Shown here piece after piece: positions 63,976 to 64,000 of a DNA stretch of 64,000 bases. The translations under genes were made by a program, and so were the position numbers. This DNA is from Mucilaginibacter sp. (GTDB lineage: Bacteria; Bacteroidota; Bacteroidia; Sphingobacteriales; Sphingobacteriaceae): the NCBI GenBank assembly GCA_028288025.1, contig JAQBOM010000030.1:1-64000 (forward strand), given 5' to 3'. Under the pieces are notes generated by a model, which was not told the origin of the DNA, did not search any database, and was given only the letters and a program-made list of their open reading frames with translations. The number at the start of each line of letters is the position of its first letter. Positions within the stretch are counted from its first letter, which is position 1.

Positions 63976-64000
63976 ACTCCTATGTTTGCAAAGTGATATT

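Noticed and set aside
1..64000. Mobile elements or prophage
   Set aside because: No transposase, integrase, phage structural gene or flanking duplication was recognised anywhere in the window.

Overview
The window is a stretch of bacterial chromosome from a member of the Bacteroidota, most likely Sphingobacteriaceae close to Mucilaginibacter or Pedobacter. The reasons are promoter boxes of the type TAnnTTTG, the near absence of Shine-Dalgarno sequences, frequent TTG/GTG starts, the type IX secretion translocon gene sprA behind maeB and ruvA, and several families typical of this phylum (LptF/G-type permease, DUF4292, DUF5687, DUF6702, M61 and M28 exported peptidases, a RemB-like outer-membrane protein). 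The genus is an inference. I see no prophage, insertion sequence or CRISPR array.

Layout. 1-10.7 kb: tRNA-Met(CAU), a START-like protein, an LPS-export-type permease, ribBA, a giant TamB-like protein, tsaD and a YeiH-type permease. 10.7-19.8 kb: a secreted M1 peptidase with HupE and DUF6702 proteins, DUF488, a Lys/Ala-rich protein, ahcY, a bactofilin/M23 pair and bacilliredoxin. 20-31.9 kb: exported hydrolases (amidohydrolase, M1, M28, M61), a DUF5687/ATPase ABC pair, a GNAT, and a two-gene operon of an actin-like ATPase and a second bactofilin. 32-45 kb: gmd with a RemB-like protein, dxs, scpA, glyA, a lone receiver protein, comF, rlmN, a deaminase-type amidohydrolase, acylphosphatase, and a flippase overlapping dut. 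45-50 kb: a run of envelope genes (TPR protein, DUF4292 lipoprotein, EnvC-like protein) followed by two TatA-type proteins. 50-63.7 kb: an orphan membrane protein, gatA, a LysM lytic transglycosylase, maeB, ruvA and sprA.

Much of the window serves the cell envelope: lipid/LPS transport (LptF/G-like, TamB-like, flippase), wall remodelling (M23, EnvC-like, lytic transglycosylase), cytoskeletal scaffolds (two bactofilins, one actin-like protein), Tat and type IX export, and a set of secreted zinc peptidases. Housekeeping genes lie between them.

Two observations stand out. First, the actin-like protein at 27340-28356 carries its phosphate-1 loop at the extreme C-terminus, so the actin fold appears circularly permuted, and its gene overlaps a bactofilin gene by ATGA. 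Second, many gaps between genes hold short 'word' repeats, usually as imperfect inverted arms with a word particular to each locus. The words often start at a stop codon, some are shared between distant loci, and one appears to form the signal-peptide coding sequence of the TPR protein at 45448.
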